A stretch of DNA of 64,000 nucleotides from Malassezia japonica. Lineage: Eukaryota; Basidiomycota; Malasseziomycetes; Malasseziales; Malasseziaceae. Positions 18,586 to 27,849 of the stretch are shown piece by piece. The stretch spans positions 558,001 through 622,000 of the forward strand of contig NC_083373.1 in NCBI RefSeq assembly GCF_029542785.1, written 5' to 3'. How positions within the stretch are numbered: position 1 is the stretch's first letter; each line of letters starts with the position of its first letter. Made by a program: the position numbers and the translations under genes. Under the pieces are notes generated by a model. It ran no database searches. It was given only the letters and a program-made list of their open reading frames with translations, and was not told where the DNA came from.

Positions 18586-20037
18586 CTACAAAGGCGCGAC
18601 GTACGGCCGCTCACCTTGATACGGGCTCTCGGTCCGGGAGTCATTCACCACACCAAACGGACGACGCTGGGGGGTAAATTGCGCACGGTGCACCGGGGAT
18701 GCGGCGCACAGAGGGTCTGTTTTTTTCTCTGCGCCGGCGCACAGAGGATTTTCGCTCGGCTCGGGCAGCGCGGAGTAGGGCTTGCGCGAGGGCGTGGTGG
18801 AGAGCACGGGTGGGCTCAGAGATGCAGGAGGAGGCGAAGCCGCCCGCGCAGACGGCTCCGACTTGCCGACCTTGACACGCCGCGCCGCGCCGGTCGTGGC
18901 CGTAGGAAGCAGCGCGCGCGACGGCCGTGTGGCATCGCGCTGCTCGGACCGCGCACGCGCTTGCTGCTGCGCGAGTGCCAGGCGGTACGCCACGCCTTCG
19001 CTCGGCGTCGCAAAGCGGCGGGGGGGCTCGGGAAGCGCAGGCTCCTGAAGCGCAGGCCCCTGAAGCGCTGGCTTGGCAGGAGGCGACGCGCTCCGGGGCG
19101 GCGACGCGCTCGCCTGGCGAGCTGGGCGCACCTCGCGCGGCGTTGCCGTCGCCGCATGACGCGCGTGGCGCGCGTGCGTCGCCGTGGCACGCGCCGCCTC
19201 GGGCCGCACCGCTGTACGAGGGGGCTGGTAGGATACCGCACGTTGTGGCACGGTCGTTGCAGGAGCACGCGCGCTTGGCGTCGAGACGCTGCGCATAGGC
19301 AGCGCGGGCCGTGCCTCGACGCTCTGCGCGAGCGTCACGGGCGCGGGCGTGCCGAGGTACCGCTGCGTGGTCGTCGGCAAGCTCGGCGCCCACCGTGCGT
19401 ACTGCTGCGGCCACTGTGCGGCATAGAGGGAATAGAGTGTACGGCAGAGCTGGCGCACCTCGCCGCTCGCATCGCCTGCGTGCTCGCGCAGCACCTGCTC
19501 GATATCCGGCACGCGTTTGTCGAGCCGTTCGGGCGAGCTTGATTCGACCAGTACGATGAGCGTCGCGATGGCCGCGACGCGTACGCCAGTGTTCTTGTCG
19601 TTCGTTGCACGCACGAGGTGCGGCACGGCGCCTGGCAGCTGGCAGTGGCGGCAGATAAGCTGCATGCTCTTTTCCGCGCGCTTCGCCATGACCTTGTTGG
19701 AACGTGCGCAGAGCGTGACGAGCGCCGGAAAGAACATCGGCAGCAAGCCCGCGAAGCGGTCGCCGAGGCGCGGCGCCATGGAATTAATCACGTCCGACGC
19801 GGCGCCCGTCAGCTTGGTGCGGTCCGAGAGCAAGGCGCGTGTGAGGTCCGGCGCGATGCGGCGGACCGTCGGCACGTACGCCGCGACGCGTGCGCCGCCC
19901 GATTTTGTGAGCGTTTGAAATTCTACAAGCGCATCATACACAGTCTCCCACGTATCTTCGGTATCGTCCAAAGCAATCTTGGCGAGGAGTGGCGCCACGC
20001 GCGCCTTCCACTCCGCGTCGCTCGTGATGCTCTCCAT
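18586..20037 (-). CDS. CLASP/Stu1-like TOG-domain protein, short form
   Basis: Single exon, 483 residues. The first about 230 residues are helical HEAT-type repeats resembling the CLASP N-terminal TOG domain (DTWETVYDALVEFQTLTK; DVINSMAPRLGDRF; NKVMAKRAEKSMQLIC; NTGVRVAAIATLIVLVES). The rest is a basic Ser/Pro/Ala-rich tail, which in CLASPs binds the microtubule lattice. Yeast Stu1 and S. pombe Cls1 are more than twice as long with further TOG domains, so this is either a reduced CLASP or another TOG protein. Expected role: microtubule rescue and spindle stability. The start is 28 bp upstream of the TSC13 stop. Confidence 0.7.
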   Translation of the reverse strand: MESITSDAEWKARVAPLLAKIALDDTEDTWETVYDALVEFQTLTKSGGARVAAYVPTVRRIAPDLTRALLSDRTKLTGAASDVINSMAPRLGDRFAGLLPMFFPALVTLCARSNKVMAKRAEKSMQLICRHCQLPGAVPHLVRATNDKNTGVRVAAIATLIVLVESSSPERLDKRVPDIEQVLREHAGDASGEVRQLCRTLYSLYAAQWPQQYARWAPSLPTTTQRYLGTPAPVTLAQSVEARPALPMRSVSTPSARAPATTVPQRAVSYQPPRTAVRPEAARATATHARHARHAATATPREVRPARQASASPPRSASPPAKPALQGPALQEPALPEPPRRFATPSEGVAYRLALAQQQARARSEQRDATRPSRALLPTATTGAARRVKVGKSEPSARAASPPPASLSPPVLSTTPSRKPYSALPEPSENPLCAGAEKKTDPLCAASPVHRAQFTPQRRPFGVVNDSRTESPYQGERPYVAPL

Positions 20038-20065
20038 GGAGGCCACAACACACGTCACGTGCTAT

Positions 20066-21042
20066 TTAAAAGACGAAGGGGTACATGATGCGGCGGTCCT
20101 TGGGGTAGGTGTCCTTGAACTCGCGGCGGTACGCCTTGTGCTTCTTGATGGCCCAGAGGGTCATTTGCACGGTCGAGACGACAGTAAAGAGGAGCGTGGC
20201 GAACGACATGGTGAGCACCGTGACAGCGGACCAGGCGACCATCTCGAAGAAGTAGTTCGGGCAGCTGACCCAGCGGAAGCCGCCGCCGTACGGGATCTTG
20301 CGCACGCGCGTGCCGGCCGGGCGCAGCGAGCGGAGGATCAGGTGCGACTGCAGGTTAAAGAGCTCGGCAAGGAGCCACACGGCGACGCATCCGGCGATAA
20401 AGTAGGGGTCGTCACGCACGGTGCCGCGCACGGCCTTTTCGCCGTGGTACGGCGAGTAGACGCCGACGGCGAGCAGGACACCCGAGAGCAACCAGTAGTG
20501 CGTCGAGTTTTTGATAATGTTAAAGGCGGGCATCGTCGCGTTCGAGAAGCGGTGCACAAACACCGTCTCGAGCTCGCGCTTGATAAAGTGCAGGAGAACC
20601 AGGCCGAGCGTGATGCTGTTTTAGTATCTAAACGTACCTCTGGATGTCGGATACTTGGAAAGGCCGGCCAAAGTACGCCCAGATGCTAGGCGCGGCATAG
20701 TAGATCAGGGGGTGGATGAACAGCGGGCCGAACTGCGTTAGTCGTACCACGTACGTATTCGACCAGGAAGACGGTACGCCACGAGATCTGGGGGCCCAGG
20801 TCCTTGACATAGAGCGTCGCACCGCTCTTCACGCCGAGGTCTCCGAGACGCTTCTCGTCTCCGACCAGCGGCGCCTTGTTCTCGTCGGTAATGCGCTGGC
20901 GATAAATGTTTAGCGGCCTGACGAGGCTGGCAATGCCGTTCTTGAGCGTTGCCAGCGTCGCATCGTCGGGCAGGTTAACTTCCAGGGGGAACTTGCCGCC
21001 CTTGATCGGGCCGCGGTTCTGGATCGTGAGTTGGAATGGCAT
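20066..21042 (-). CDS. TSC13: Very-long-chain enoyl-CoA reductase
   Basis: Last step of the ER fatty-acid elongation cycle, reducing trans-2-enoyl-CoA to make very-long-chain acids for ceramide. Exons 20755..21042, 20638..20732, 20066..20615 (310 residues). The N-terminal part is a ubiquitin-like fold (PFQLTIQNRGPIKGGKFP), then several membrane helices and the steroid-reductase C-terminal domain with FRWVSCPNYFFEMVAW and the YPFVF end. Both introns are 22 nt; splicing restores VEYFGPLFIHPLIYY. It supplies substrate to the ceramide synthase at 42.2 kb, although the two are not linked here. Diverges from the SET gene across 67 bp. Confidence 0.92.
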
Positions 21043-21109
21043 GGTGGAGTTACGGGACGCACGGCCCGATCGGGGAAGCCGATATGCACAGACTTTTTTT
21101 TGAGCTACA

Positions 21110-22826
21110 ATGGCCCAGGACAAGGAGGCGGAAGGATTCGTGCAGTGGTTCACCACGCACCAGGGGTGGATCGACCCCGGATGCACGCTGCAGCAGGTGC
21201 CGGGGATGGGGCGTGGACTCGTCGCGACGCGCGCGTTTGCGGAGAATGAGCGCGTGTTTGCGATCCCACGCACGATCCTCATGAACCTCGGCACGTCGCA
21301 CCTCGAGCCCGCATGCACGGCGGCGGAGCAAGCCAAGGCCCCGACGTCGGTCAAGTGGGAAGAGCTCGTGGAGCGGGGTTGGTGCCCGCTCATCCTCATG
21401 ATGATGTACGAGCACTGGCGCGCAAAGCACGGCGCGGATCCGTCGTGGGGCCCTTACTTTGGTACGTTTTCTTTCTGACCCAGACGTGATGCCGTCGACG
21501 TTCGAGACGCCCATGTTTTGGACGGCTGACGAGGTCAAGGAGCTCGCAGGCACTGACCTCGTCGACAAGATCGGCCAGGACGAGGCAGAAAAGGACTACC
21601 AAGAATGCGTCCTGCCCTACATCCAGCAGTACCCCCACGTCTTTGTCGGCACCGACGGCGAGAATGCGGCCCAAGAGATTGCGCAGTGGTACAGCCTCGC
21701 CATGTACCACCGCATGGGCTCGTCGATCCTCAGCCGCAGCTTCCACGTGAAGCGCGACCTGAAGCACGCCGAGTCGGACGACGCCGACATCCATTCGAAC
21801 CCCGCCGAGGTGAGCGTCCAGCGCGAGATGCCCGGCGAGGAAGAGGGCGAGGAGTCGGTCCAGGAAATCGCGCAAGGCGATGAGGAAGAGGACGACGACG
21901 AGGAAGAGGAGGAGGAGGAAGACGACGAAAACGTGCGCGACATTTCCATGGTGCCGATGGCCGACATGCTCAACGCGCGCTTCGGCTCGGAAAACACGCG
22001 CCTCTTTTACAAGCGCGAGGTGCTCGAGATGCGCTGCACCAAGCCGGTCGCGGTCGGCGAGCAGATGCTCAACACGTACGGCAATCCCCCCAACAGCGAC
22101 CTCTTGCGCCGCTACGGCTTTGTTGACGAGCCGAACCGCGGCGACCTCGTCGAGCTTCCTGCCGAGCTCGTGGTGGACGCGGCCGTCTCCAAGATTGTGC
22201 TCGCCACCGGCGCGCCACAGGCCCAGATCGAGGCGCTGGCCGCCACGCGCTTCGAATGGGCGTGCACCGAGCTGGGGATGGACGAGGTCTTTTTGCTCTC
22301 GCGCCTGTCCAAGCCCGAGAATGAGGCGCCGTACGGCTCGACGCTCGGCTTGGACGTGACGCAGCCCCCCCAGAGCCAGAAAAAGGCGCTGAGCCGCGCC
22401 GCGTCGCACATTCCCGAGGACGTTGTGAGCTTTGCGCGCCTCCTCTGTGCACCCGAGACGGCCTTTGCCAAGGCGCAAAAGCGCAATGCGCTGCCCAACG
22501 CGCGCCTCGACGCCGTGGAGGAGATCGACGTGCGCGGCCCCCGCCGCACCGAGAACGACGTGCTGCACCTCGCCGTCGCCTCGGTCCTGCTCGAGGCGAT
22601 GCAGAAGCGCCTCGAGTCGTACCCCCTCGCCTGGCAGCAGACGGCCGAGGCGCTGCGTGCGTGTGCCGAGCCGCCCAACACGCCGCACCGCATGGCGCTG
22701 GTCGTGCGTGCGGGCGACGAGACGATCCTCACCGAGCACGTCACCGTCCTGCAGCTGGTCCTCGAGCAGGCGGTCGCCGAGCGCAATCCCCGCCAAGACG
22801 CGGCGAAGAAACAGCGGAAAGCATAG
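21110..22826 (+). CDS. SET-domain lysine methyltransferase of the RKM4/SETD6 type
   Basis: Exons 21110..21461 and 21484..22826 (564 residues), with one 22-nt intron that restores GPYFDVMPSTF. The SET domain is of the Rubisco-LSMT kind, split by a long insertion: GMGRGLVATRAF at the N-terminal side, then ADMLNARF and NTYGNPPNSDLLRRYGFVD, the cofactor and substrate half. A run of Asp/Glu (near residues 240-275) lies inside the insertion. The C-terminal helical domain resembles the substrate-binding domain. Relatives methylate ribosomal proteins such as Rpl42 or, in animals, RelA; the substrate here is not determinable. Convergent with the CRZ1-like gene, 23 bp apart. Confidence 0.82.
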
Positions 22827-22849
22827 CATGATATAGTACATTGCCCTAT

Positions 22850-24904
22850 CTACCGTGCGACACTGATCGCAGACGAACTGCGCGAGGCGTCCACAGGACT
22901 ATGGCGGTCGCCTGCATTCAGTGTCTCTCCCTTGGCCTCGGCCTCGGCCATCAGCTGCAGCGCAACCTGGTGCACAACGTCGCCCGAGACGTTGCGCACT
23001 GCGTACGGTGACGCTGGGCTGTCGGGCTGCGAATCGCGCGCATCGTCCGTGTGCTCGGCCATGCGCTCGCAGTGGTGCCGGCGCAGCGCATCGCGGCGTA
23101 CAAACGCGCGCGTGCACTTGTCGCACCGGAACTTTTTGCCGGGCGCGCCGAGGCCCAGCGAGGCAAGGCCGCCCGTGTCCCCGCCGCTCACCACCTCGCC
23201 GGTGCTCTCGCTAACGCCCGGCTCGGGCTCCCACTCGTGCACACTCGCGACGTGGCGCTGCAGGTCATGCTTGCGCGAAAACGAGCGCCCGCCTTCAGAC
23301 TTGCACGACTTGTACGGGCACGGGAAGGGCTTCGCCCGGTTGGGGTCGGGGTCGTGCGTCGAGAGGTGCGTATTCAGATTATAGGCACGCGCAAACGCGC
23401 GCGAACATTTCGGGCACTGGAAGCGCTTCTGCGACGCAAGATCCGACGTCGACGCAGAGCGCTGCAGTTCCTCGGCACGCGCAAGCACCGGCGTCGTGCC
23501 GCCGCTCTTGGACAAGAGCTGCGGCTTGAACTCGGGCGGATGCGGCGTGTCGGAGCGCGCGCGCTTCGCCGGGCCATTCAACGGCTCGAGCGCGTGCTTG
23601 GCCGCCACATGGCTCGGCAGCGGCTCGTCGCCGTGCTTGAGCGGCATGCCCATCTTGCGTTGGTGGTGCTGCAGCGCAGCCGTCGAAGCCATCTGGTGGT
23701 GCGCACTGAGGTTGCGCACCGCCTCCTCGATCGCCTTGCGCTGCGCCTCCTCCTCGTCCGCACGCGGAATATGGCGCAGCGAGTCGGGCGCAGACAAGTC
23801 GCGCTCGAGCTTGACCAGATTCGGCCGTGGCAGCTCGGGCTCGCTCGCCGAGAGGTGCAAGAGGCTGTTTTGCGACTCGAACGACGCATCGCGCGAGATC
23901 GGCATCGGCGTCGCGATCGATCGCGGTGTATTCGGGCCGTAAAGCATCGCGTTTTGCACGTTGGACGGGCTCGGCGTGCGTGCAACGCTCTCAGGCGTGC
24001 TGCCGGCCGTGGCATCCAGACGGGGGCCGCCAAAGCTCTGCGCACCGAGTGACGCCTGTCGCATCATTGACAGGTACGAGGCAGGCGACTGCGGGGGGAA
24101 GAAAGGGGGGGGGATCGTTGGCAACTGGACGGCAGGGTCGGTGGGGGGCTTGGAGTACATGCCTTCGCTAAACTCGTTCGCCGCCGTCTCGCTCGCAGCA
24201 GACGCAATCGAATCTAGCTGTGTGGTCGGATCAAATGGCCCAAATGGCACAGGGAACGGTCCATTCCCCGATACCCCCGGCGCGGGGAATGGGGGAAGAA
24301 GCGGCTCCTGGAGGGGGGGAACATTGGGCATACCGTCCAGCACGGGCGGGGCCTTGCCTGTCCCGAGCGGCGGCGCCATCGGCGCTGCTGACGCAGCAGG
24401 GCGCATGTCCGGCACGGCACTCACCGGCGGCGGCGGCGGCGCATTCTGGCTCAGGGCAGCATTCGCCTCGCCAGGCCCAGGTCCATTGGGCAACATTGGC
24501 GGCGCGTGCGCAAAGTCGAATGTATTCCCCATCTCGCCATTCTTGGCATTCGGCACGAGCTTCAAGGTCAGTGAGAGAAGCAAGTTCATGCCGGGATTGC
24601 TGTTCGCGTCAGCTAACCGACCGTCGTTCTCGAGATCCTGTAGCGTTGGCGGTGCCATATTCGTCATAAAGTCCCCTGGGTGCTGTGCGAATGCCTCCTT
24701 CGGTGGCACGCACTCTTTTTGTGGCGCGGATGGCCCTACTGGCGCCGGGACCGCCGCGTTGACGGGGATCGGCTGGATCGGTAGCGAAGTCGCCGGTCCC
24801 TGGGGCATACCATCTTGTTGCGCGGCGTTATGCCATGATGGCACGCTGCTGGTCGGCACATCACTTTGCTGTCTGGCTCCGCGTCTCGCGTCGTCGCCTG
24901 CCAT
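22850..24904 (-). CDS. CRZ1-like C2H2 zinc-finger transcription factor
   Basis: Single exon, 684 residues. Residues 1-480 are Pro/Ser/Met-rich and disordered. Three C2H2-type fingers follow at about 490-610: CPKCSRAFARAYNLNTHLSTH; CPYKSCKSEGGRSFSRKHDLQRH with a long Cys-Cys loop; and CDKCTRAFVRRDALRRH with an atypical final ligand. The pattern (RAYNL then RKHDLQRH then RRDALRRH) resembles calcineurin-responsive Crz1. I could not find a convincing calcineurin docking motif, so the calcium link is inferred from the fingers only. The start is the first ATG (MAGDD). Confidence 0.72.
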   Translation of the reverse strand: MAGDDARRGARQQSDVPTSSVPSWHNAAQQDGMPQGPATSLPIQPIPVNAAVPAPVGPSAPQKECVPPKEAFAQHPGDFMTNMAPPTLQDLENDGRLADANSNPGMNLLLSLTLKLVPNAKNGEMGNTFDFAHAPPMLPNGPGPGEANAALSQNAPPPPPVSAVPDMRPAASAAPMAPPLGTGKAPPVLDGMPNVPPLQEPLLPPFPAPGVSGNGPFPVPFGPFDPTTQLDSIASAASETAANEFSEGMYSKPPTDPAVQLPTIPPPFFPPQSPASYLSMMRQASLGAQSFGGPRLDATAGSTPESVARTPSPSNVQNAMLYGPNTPRSIATPMPISRDASFESQNSLLHLSASEPELPRPNLVKLERDLSAPDSLRHIPRADEEEAQRKAIEEAVRNLSAHHQMASTAALQHHQRKMGMPLKHGDEPLPSHVAAKHALEPLNGPAKRARSDTPHPPEFKPQLLSKSGGTTPVLARAEELQRSASTSDLASQKRFQCPKCSRAFARAYNLNTHLSTHDPDPNRAKPFPCPYKSCKSEGGRSFSRKHDLQRHVASVHEWEPEPGVSESTGEVVSGGDTGGLASLGLGAPGKKFRCDKCTRAFVRRDALRRHHCERMAEHTDDARDSQPDSPASPYAVRNVSGDVVHQVALQLMAEAEAKGETLNAGDRHSPVDASRSSSAISVAR

Positions 24905-25203
24905 GTTCCGCAAAGGATCGCGTCACGAACACTGCACGGACGCCACAACACTGGCGTTCTCTTCCGTGGCAGTGGCGTGGTTAGCACGAGTTACGACACA
25001 CGTCTCCTCGCGACGCACTCTACTATGCAGTGGAGCGTAAAAAGAGGTTGTCGGCGAGAAAACGGTGCGTATGGGAAAGCGAATCTGCACCCTCGTCGTT
25101 CGAATCACTGCCCCGCCACACGAAAATTGGGCACGAAATTTTTGCGAGACGCTCATTGTCACGTGATGTCTTTGATACGGTCAGCTATTCACAGAGAACG
25201 GGA
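24905..25203. promoter_or_regulatory. Upstream region of the CRZ1-like gene and downstream flank of KRE6 copy A
   Basis: 299 bp without a supported gene. It contains a perfect TCACGTGA palindrome at 25159..25166, close to the KRE6-A stop. A GTTCGAATC string at 25098 resembles a tRNA T-loop but no tRNA fold can be drawn. Confidence 0.45.
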
Positions 25204-27671
25204 CTAGGAGGTGGCGGTGGGCACGGGCTTCGTCATAGCGTCGTTCGCACCGGGTTCGTTGGAGTTGGGAAGTGCCTTGGTAATACTGGGGTTTTGACCC
25301 TCGATCGTTTTGTAGATGCCCACAGTAACAGACTTCGAAGGAATGATCGGGGCGACATACTCGGCCTGGTCAGGATCGCCGGGGAATTGGCTGCGCTTGC
25401 CGTTGCAGCCCTTGGAGTAGAGCCTGTTCCTTGGCCATTCAGCCTCATAGCCACCCTCGTCGCGCGTGTTACCCCACAACGTGAGGTTCGCATTCGTGTA
25501 TGCCTCAATGTGCCTCTCGATGTAGTCCTTCGTAGGGTAGTCCTCCGTGTCACAGCCGACATTGATGTTGTCTGGGTCCTGGTAGACACGGACCCAGTCA
25601 ACCACCATCTCGAAGGGCCACAAATCTTCCAGGTTACTCCAGTCGATACCACCAAAGTTGTTCGACATACCCAGGTTGAAGATGATGTACTGCGTTAGAA
25701 TCAATAGTACGCACCATGGGTTCAGCAGGGAATTGACGATCGCCGATCGCCGAACGAGGGTCAGCGCGAATGGCGTCCTTGTATAACTCCCACGCAGGCT
25801 TGCCATTGCTCACCCACGCGACGTAGCCATCAGGACCGGGCGCATATTCCATCGAGTCTGTGTGAGCAGGGACACGTACAAAGAGCAAAGTTGGGATCGT
25901 TAGGGTCATCCGTCGGTATGTTACTCGAGGCGATATGTTGCACAGCAGTTTGGCTGGCCAGGTTTTCACCACTGAGCGATTGCTGCGTGACTTCACCGGT
26001 ATAAATATTGATGCCACCTTTCCGCCTGTAATTGTCATAGAAGTCGTACAACTTGCTATCGTTGTGGTAATCGATCTGGTAGAGCCAATTGTACGGCGCC
26101 ATCTGACACGACTGCGACACTTTCATACCATCCGATCCATCTGCCTGCGCTTCGAATACATCGATTTCCGGTGCAGCGCGGCCACGGTAGCGATTTTCCT
26201 CCTTAAGCCATGGACCAGGGTGATCCTCGCCTTTGCATGTGCACGCCGACAACTTTTGACCAGGCAGGAACGACAGTGCACGCGTGTTGTGTTTCTGGTT
26301 AAACATAGTCGCACCACCGTTCAATGTATCAGCGGGGAACCCGTTGGGGTAGGTAGAGTTGTAGATGGTCTGGTTCATTGTCGTTCCCACATCGCACTGG
26401 TCGTACGAGTAGGGCCAGGTTCCCTGCAGCGTCGCACCGTAGCCAGCACGGCCCAAGTTGCCCATCGCCCAGAAAGCAGGCCAGAGACCACCGACCTTGG
26501 GGCTACCAGGCATCTGGACACTGGCAATGAGAATACCACCAGTGTAGCAGAATTTGTTCCACGACTGAAGCATACCGCCACGGAAGTTGAGATTGTGCTC
26601 TGGATGCTGCTCCAGACGGATATGCAGTGCGCCGTCCTTGGTGAAGACAGCAGCAGGGTCGTACCATTCGTAGTTGCCCGTGGCCCAGTAGTGCAGATCA
26701 ACAGCCTCCCAGAATGGGTCCTCACCGGGGTAAAACGAGCGGCCGGCCGTGTTAAACTCATCCGAAAAGACAAGCTGGAACTTCTTGGGGTTACCTTCGG
26801 CATCCAGTCCCTTGGAATAGGTGCTTTCAAGCTGATAGGCATCCGCTGGCGTGTCTGGATCAATGAGCGTCCGCAGATCTGCGTCGGGCGAGCCTTTGTA
26901 CTGGGTGCTGTTCGCACGACCAGCCGGTACACCGGCCGGGATGTTGGGCTGCCGATTATTCTTCAAATGCGACGCGATCATGGCCGTGCGGTCGTCTTGC
27001 TGGTGCATCTCGGTATAATGGTGCAAAATAGGGTATCCAGCAAAAAGCATGAGCATCGCCAGAATCAAAAGAACCAGCGCGCCGACATTTAAAATTGCGC
27101 GCTGCGGTGCGCCACGCGTAGGAGGGTTCAGGTTGGGGTCATGCAGATCATCGTCCATTTCCTTAACGTCATTCATCTCCATCCAGTAGTAAGGAACTTG
27201 GTTTTGCGGCGTACTGTCGCTGCCATCGAACTTTTGATCGCGCGGCGAGTTGTTGTACTCAATCTGGCGCTGCGAGTCGCCGTAGGGAAGCTCACGCTGC
27301 GAGTTTCCGTGGGGAAACTCACGTTGCGAGTCGCCATAGGTCAGCTCACGCTGCGAGTCGCCATAGGGCAGCTCACGCTGCGACGGGGAGTACACGTACT
27401 CGCGCGGCGAGCTGCTTCCGTAGCCGTCAATGTCAGACTGCTGGCCCATGGAAATTTGCGTCATGCCACCCAGCGAGTGGCTCGGTTTGAAGTTGGAGGT
27501 GCTCGTCGATGCAAAGAGCGGCGGGTGCAGCTTGGGCGTGCTGGCGTCGAACGTGTCCGACTGCGCGAAGGATTCACTTTCGCGCAGCACAGCGCTGGAC
27601 AGCATCGGAGGGCTGCTCAGCGTCATGTCGCCTTTCTCCGACGCGTTGTACGTCACTTCCTCATCTGCCAT
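25204..27671 (-). CDS. KRE6: KRE6/SKN1-family beta-1,6-glucan synthesis protein, copy A
   Basis: Type II membrane protein of the secretory pathway needed for cell-wall beta-1,6-glucan. Exons 25880..27671, 25715..25857 and 25204..25689 (806 residues); introns 22 and 25 nt. A cytosolic N-terminal tail carries a Ser-Gln-Arg repeat (27270..27390). A single transmembrane helix (LVLLILAMLMLFAGYPIL) follows PQRAIL. The lumenal part is a GH16-like fold with FSDEFNTAGRSFYPGEDPFW, the EIDVFE acid cluster that corresponds to GH16 catalytic residues, and the C-terminal FEMVVDWVRVYQDPDNINVG. First gene of a head-to-tail triplet with copies B and C. Whether it is KRE6 or SKN1 cannot be decided. Confidence 0.92.
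27270..27390 (-). repeat. 30-nt tandem coding repeat in the KRE6-A cytosolic tail
   Basis: About four units of the form SQRELPYGD with substitutions (ELTYGD, EFPHGN), nearly identical in DNA. Copies B and C lack it, so the tail has diverged by repeat expansion. Confidence 0.8.
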
Positions 27672-27849
27672 CTTGGATTTGCAAATGAAACGAGCGCGAA
27701 GAGAACCGCGTAACGGCTGGCACGGCAAAAAGTGCTTCTACGCGCGCCACGTGCATTATGCGCGCTCCTTGCTGTGCCTTGCGTGCCACGCCCGCGTGCC
27801 TTGGATTATGTAATTCATGCACAGGCCAATCCAATCTATGGACAGGGAA

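Noticed and set aside
25036..25115. A tRNA-like segment with GTTCGAATC
   Set aside because: The short arms (GCAGTG and CACTGC) can pair, but the T-stem and anticodon arm do not form, so no tRNA is called.
27378..27399. A 22-nt string in KRE6-A that begins GTACGT and ends GCAG on the minus strand
   Set aside because: It lacks the branch pattern (position 17 is T, no CTNA), and removing it would shift the frame inside the tail repeat. It is coding sequence (EYVYSPSQ) and shows that donor and acceptor alone do not define these introns.
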